Shown: piece by piece, positions 5,513-6,650 of the stretch
How the letters are laid out: each line of letters opens with the position of its first letter
How positions within the stretch are numbered: the first letter of the stretch is position 1
From: Flavobacterium sp.
GTDB taxonomy: Bacteria > Bacteroidota > Bacteroidia > Flavobacteriales > Flavobacteriaceae
Reading direction: 5' to 3'
NCBI GenBank assembly: GCA_012032075.1
Contig: JAAURU010000213.1
Span: 1-6,650 of the forward strand
DNA length: 6,650 nt
Translations under genes and position numbers: made by a program
Notes under the pieces: model-generated
The model's input: only the letters and a program-made list of their open reading frames with translations
Databases searched by the model: none
What the model was told of the DNA's origin: nothing

Positions 5513-5532
5513 ATTCCTGCCTTCGCAGGAAT
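5513..5532. repeat. Palindrome R8, directly abutting the dut stop codon
   Basis: ATTCCTGCCTTCGCAGGAAT is a perfect 8-bp stem, identical to R5 and in the same orientation, preceded by the shared CACGAG. It ends one base before the dut stop codon (5535-5533). There is no U-tract after it in the dut direction, so it is not a standard terminator, though it could protect the mRNA 3' end. Confidence 0.88.
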
Positions 5533-5967
5533 TTATTTCACTCCAGTACTCCCAAAACCCCCTTCTCCTCTTGAAGTCTCTGAAAGTTCCTCAACTTGAA
5601 TCCATGTTGCACGTTCGTGTTTTGCTATGACAAGTTGCGCAATTCTTTCTCCATTTTCGATTACAAAGACTTCATTTGATAAATTTACTAAAATTACTCC
5701 TATTTCTCCTCTATAATCTGCATCAACTGTTCCTGGGGAATTTAATACTGTGATTCCTTTTTTTGCGGCTAAACCACTACGTGGACGAACTTGAGCTTCA
5801 TAACCAATAGGTAATTCTATAAAAAGTCCGGTTTTTACAATGGTTCTTTCTAAAGGTTGTAAAGTGATTGCTTCTGAAATATTGGCTCTTAAATCCATAC
5901 CTGCAGAAGCTATTGTTTCATAACTTGGTAATTCGTGAGTGGATTTGTTTATGATTTTAATCTTCAT
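5533..5967 (-). CDS. dut: dUTP diphosphatase (dUTPase)
   Basis: 144-residue trimeric-type dUTPase, which hydrolyses dUTP to dUMP and pyrophosphate, limiting uracil in DNA and feeding dTMP synthesis. All five family motifs are present: AGMDLRA (22-28), RPRSGLAAKKG (61-71), the motif around LNSPGTVDADYRGE (75-88) with the catalytic-site Asp and Tyr, NGERIAQLV (105-113), and the C-terminal Gly-rich RGEGGFGSTG (133-142) that closes over the active site. The length is normal. I chose ATG at 5967 because family members begin MKIKIINKS-like. An in-frame upstream TTG at 5997 would add ten residues unlike the family. Only about 40 bp separate this start from the flippase stop, suggesting co-transcription. 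Palindrome R8 abuts its stop codon. Confidence 0.97.
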   Translation of the reverse strand: MKIKIINKSTHELPSYETIASAGMDLRANISEAITLQPLERTIVKTGLFIELPIGYEAQVRPRSGLAAKKGITVLNSPGTVDADYRGEIGVILVNLSNEVFVIENGERIAQLVIAKHERATWIQVEELSETSRGEGGFGSTGVK

Positions 5968-5983
5968 TTTTACTTTATTTTCA

Positions 5984-5997
5984 TTGGCAAAAGCCAA
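5984..5997. other. Small inverted repeat upstream of dut
   Basis: TTGGC, AAAA, GCCAA on the plus strand: a 5-bp stem with a 4-nt loop, in the 40-bp gap between the flippase stop and the dut start. It is too short and lacks a U-tract for a terminator. It could be chance. Confidence 0.25.
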
Positions 5998-6007
5998 AAC
6001 AATATAT

Positions 6008-6650
6008 TTATTTTCTTTTTATAATTTTTAAAATCGTTTCTTTTTCATTTTTATAAATAAAATAAGTTAGAAACAGGATGGCTAAAATACCAAAAATATA
6101 GGTTTTTCTAAATATTGGAACATAAAAAGATAATCCTGATAGTATAATGGATATTCCTATGTATTTTGAAATTATCATTTTCTCATAAGGTATTGGATAT
6201 TCCCTTTGTCCTAATTTATAAGAGATAAGCATCATTGTTCCATAGGCTAAAATAGTGGCTATTGCTGAACCATAATAAGAAATGAAAGGAATTAACGCAA
6301 AATTAACCACAAGTGTAACTATTGCTCCTACTATTGAAATATATGCTCCAATTTTAGTTTTATTTATTAGTTTATACCAAACCGATAAGTTTGTATAGAT
6401 TCCTAAAAAGAAGTTTGCAAAAATGATTAGAGGCACAACCTCTACCGCTTCCCAGTAAGTTGCATTTGGAACAATAGGTCTTTTTAAGATATCTAAAAAA
6501 ACAATTATAAATAAAGACATGAAAGCCCCAAAAATAACAAAGTATTTTGTAATTGTTGCGTAAGTTTCTGTTGCGTTTTTTTTCTTTGGCATAACTGAAA
6601 AAAAAGGGTTCAATTCCAAGAGTATAAGCGGTTCTAAATAAAACCATAAA
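6008..6650 (-). CDS. Polysaccharide biosynthesis flippase (MATE/MOP superfamily), C-terminal part, frameshifted as read
   Basis: Only the C-terminal ~210 residues are in the window, and the start lies beyond position 6650. The first part (6650 to about 6584) reads VLFRTAYTLGIEPFFFSYAKE, a typical loop of Bacteroidota Wzx-like flippases. It then changes frame at an A8 run (plus-strand T 6576-6583), where seven A would give KEKNATETYATITKYF. After that the frame is open to the stop at 6010-6008. About six membrane segments are visible: KYFVIFGAFMSLFIIVFLDI, VVPLIIFANFFLGIY, IGAYISIVGAIVTLVVNFAL, SAIATILAYGTMMLISY, IGISIILSGLSFYV and YIFGILAILFLTYFIY, with a Lys-rich cytoplasmic-type tail. The family moves lipid-linked saccharides across the inner membrane. 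The substrate is unknown. The apparent start at 6619 is a TTG inside the conserved loop, not a real start. Confidence 0.88.
   Translation of the reverse strand, partial: LWFYLEPLILLELNPFFSVMPKKKNATETYATITKYFVIFGAFMSLFIIVFLDILKRPIVPNATYWEAVEVVPLIIFANFFLGIYTNLSVWYKLINKTKIGAYISIVGAIVTLVVNFALIPFISYYGSAIATILAYGTMMLISYKLGQREYPIPYEKMIISKYIGISIILSGLSFYVPIFRKTYIFGILAILFLTYFIYKNEKETILKIIKRK
6576..6583 (-). other. Frameshift site in flippase (A8 where A7 is expected)
   Basis: Upstream of this run, one frame encodes IEPFFFSYAKE. Downstream, another encodes NATETYATITKYFVIFG. Removing one A from the run joins them into one family-like sequence. Confidence 0.85.

Noticed and set aside
5513..5532. Palindrome R8 as the dut terminator
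   Set aside because: There is a good stem but no U-tract on the dut transcript side, and identical palindromes occur elsewhere in the block away from gene ends.
5968..5997. Upstream TTG start for dut, adding ten residues
   Set aside because: The extension is unlike the family N-terminus, uses a rare start codon, and an ATG at 5967 gives the expected length and MKIKIINKS start.
6372..6647. Separate 91-residue minus-strand gene overlapping the flippase
   Set aside because: Its first ~22 residues are the true flippase sequence before the A8 frameshift and the rest is out of frame, so it is a fragment of the same gene.

Overview
The window is very AT-rich. It carries Bacteroidota-type promoter elements (-7 boxes of the form TAnnTTTG), weak A-rich ribosome-binding regions, and proteins typical of Flavobacteriaceae: a dUTPase, a GlmU-like sugar nucleotidyltransferase, a secreted TPR protein, a DUF4292 lipoprotein and an EnvC-like LytM protein. 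A Flavobacterium or close relative is the best guess. Every real protein gene lies on the minus strand, so transcription runs from right to left.

Layout in transcription order. (1) 6650-6008: C-terminal part of a polysaccharide flippase, cut by the window edge and frameshifted as read. (2) 5967-5533: intact dut. (3) 5532-4892: an inserted-looking block of eight short palindromes around a small GIY-YIG nuclease gene that has an in-frame stop. (4) 4872-3880: sugar-phosphate nucleotidyltransferase, whose usual first six codons are present upstream but one base out of frame. (5) 3870-2531: TPR protein split by a one-base deletion. (6) 2518-1754: DUF4292 lipoprotein. (7) 1707-478: EnvC-like coiled-coil/LytM protein lacking its zinc ligands. 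(8) 477-1: no protein gene, but about three tandem 148-151 bp units. Each unit has a conserved upstream block, a TATATTTG box, about 70 nt of conserved sequence with a small hairpin, and an intrinsic terminator.

Genes 1-7 are closely packed (gaps of 7-46 bp apart from the palindrome block) and look like one cell-envelope cluster: polysaccharide export, nucleotide-sugar supply, an outer-membrane-type lipoprotein and a regulator of peptidoglycan hydrolases. Dut is the housekeeping member.

The two most interesting regions are both non-coding. The first is the tandem array at 1-477, which I read as three sibling small-RNA genes, each with its own promoter and terminator. One terminator base pair is a G-U wobble only if the minus strand is transcribed, and it becomes A-U in the third copy. 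The second is the palindrome block at 4892-5532, where a GIY-YIG gene fits tightly between convergent pairs of structurally conserved palindromes. This resembles the REP/RAYT arrangement but with a different nuclease family. Three single-base homopolymer indels in otherwise conserved genes suggest either sequence errors or early gene decay, so frame-dependent conclusions need caution.
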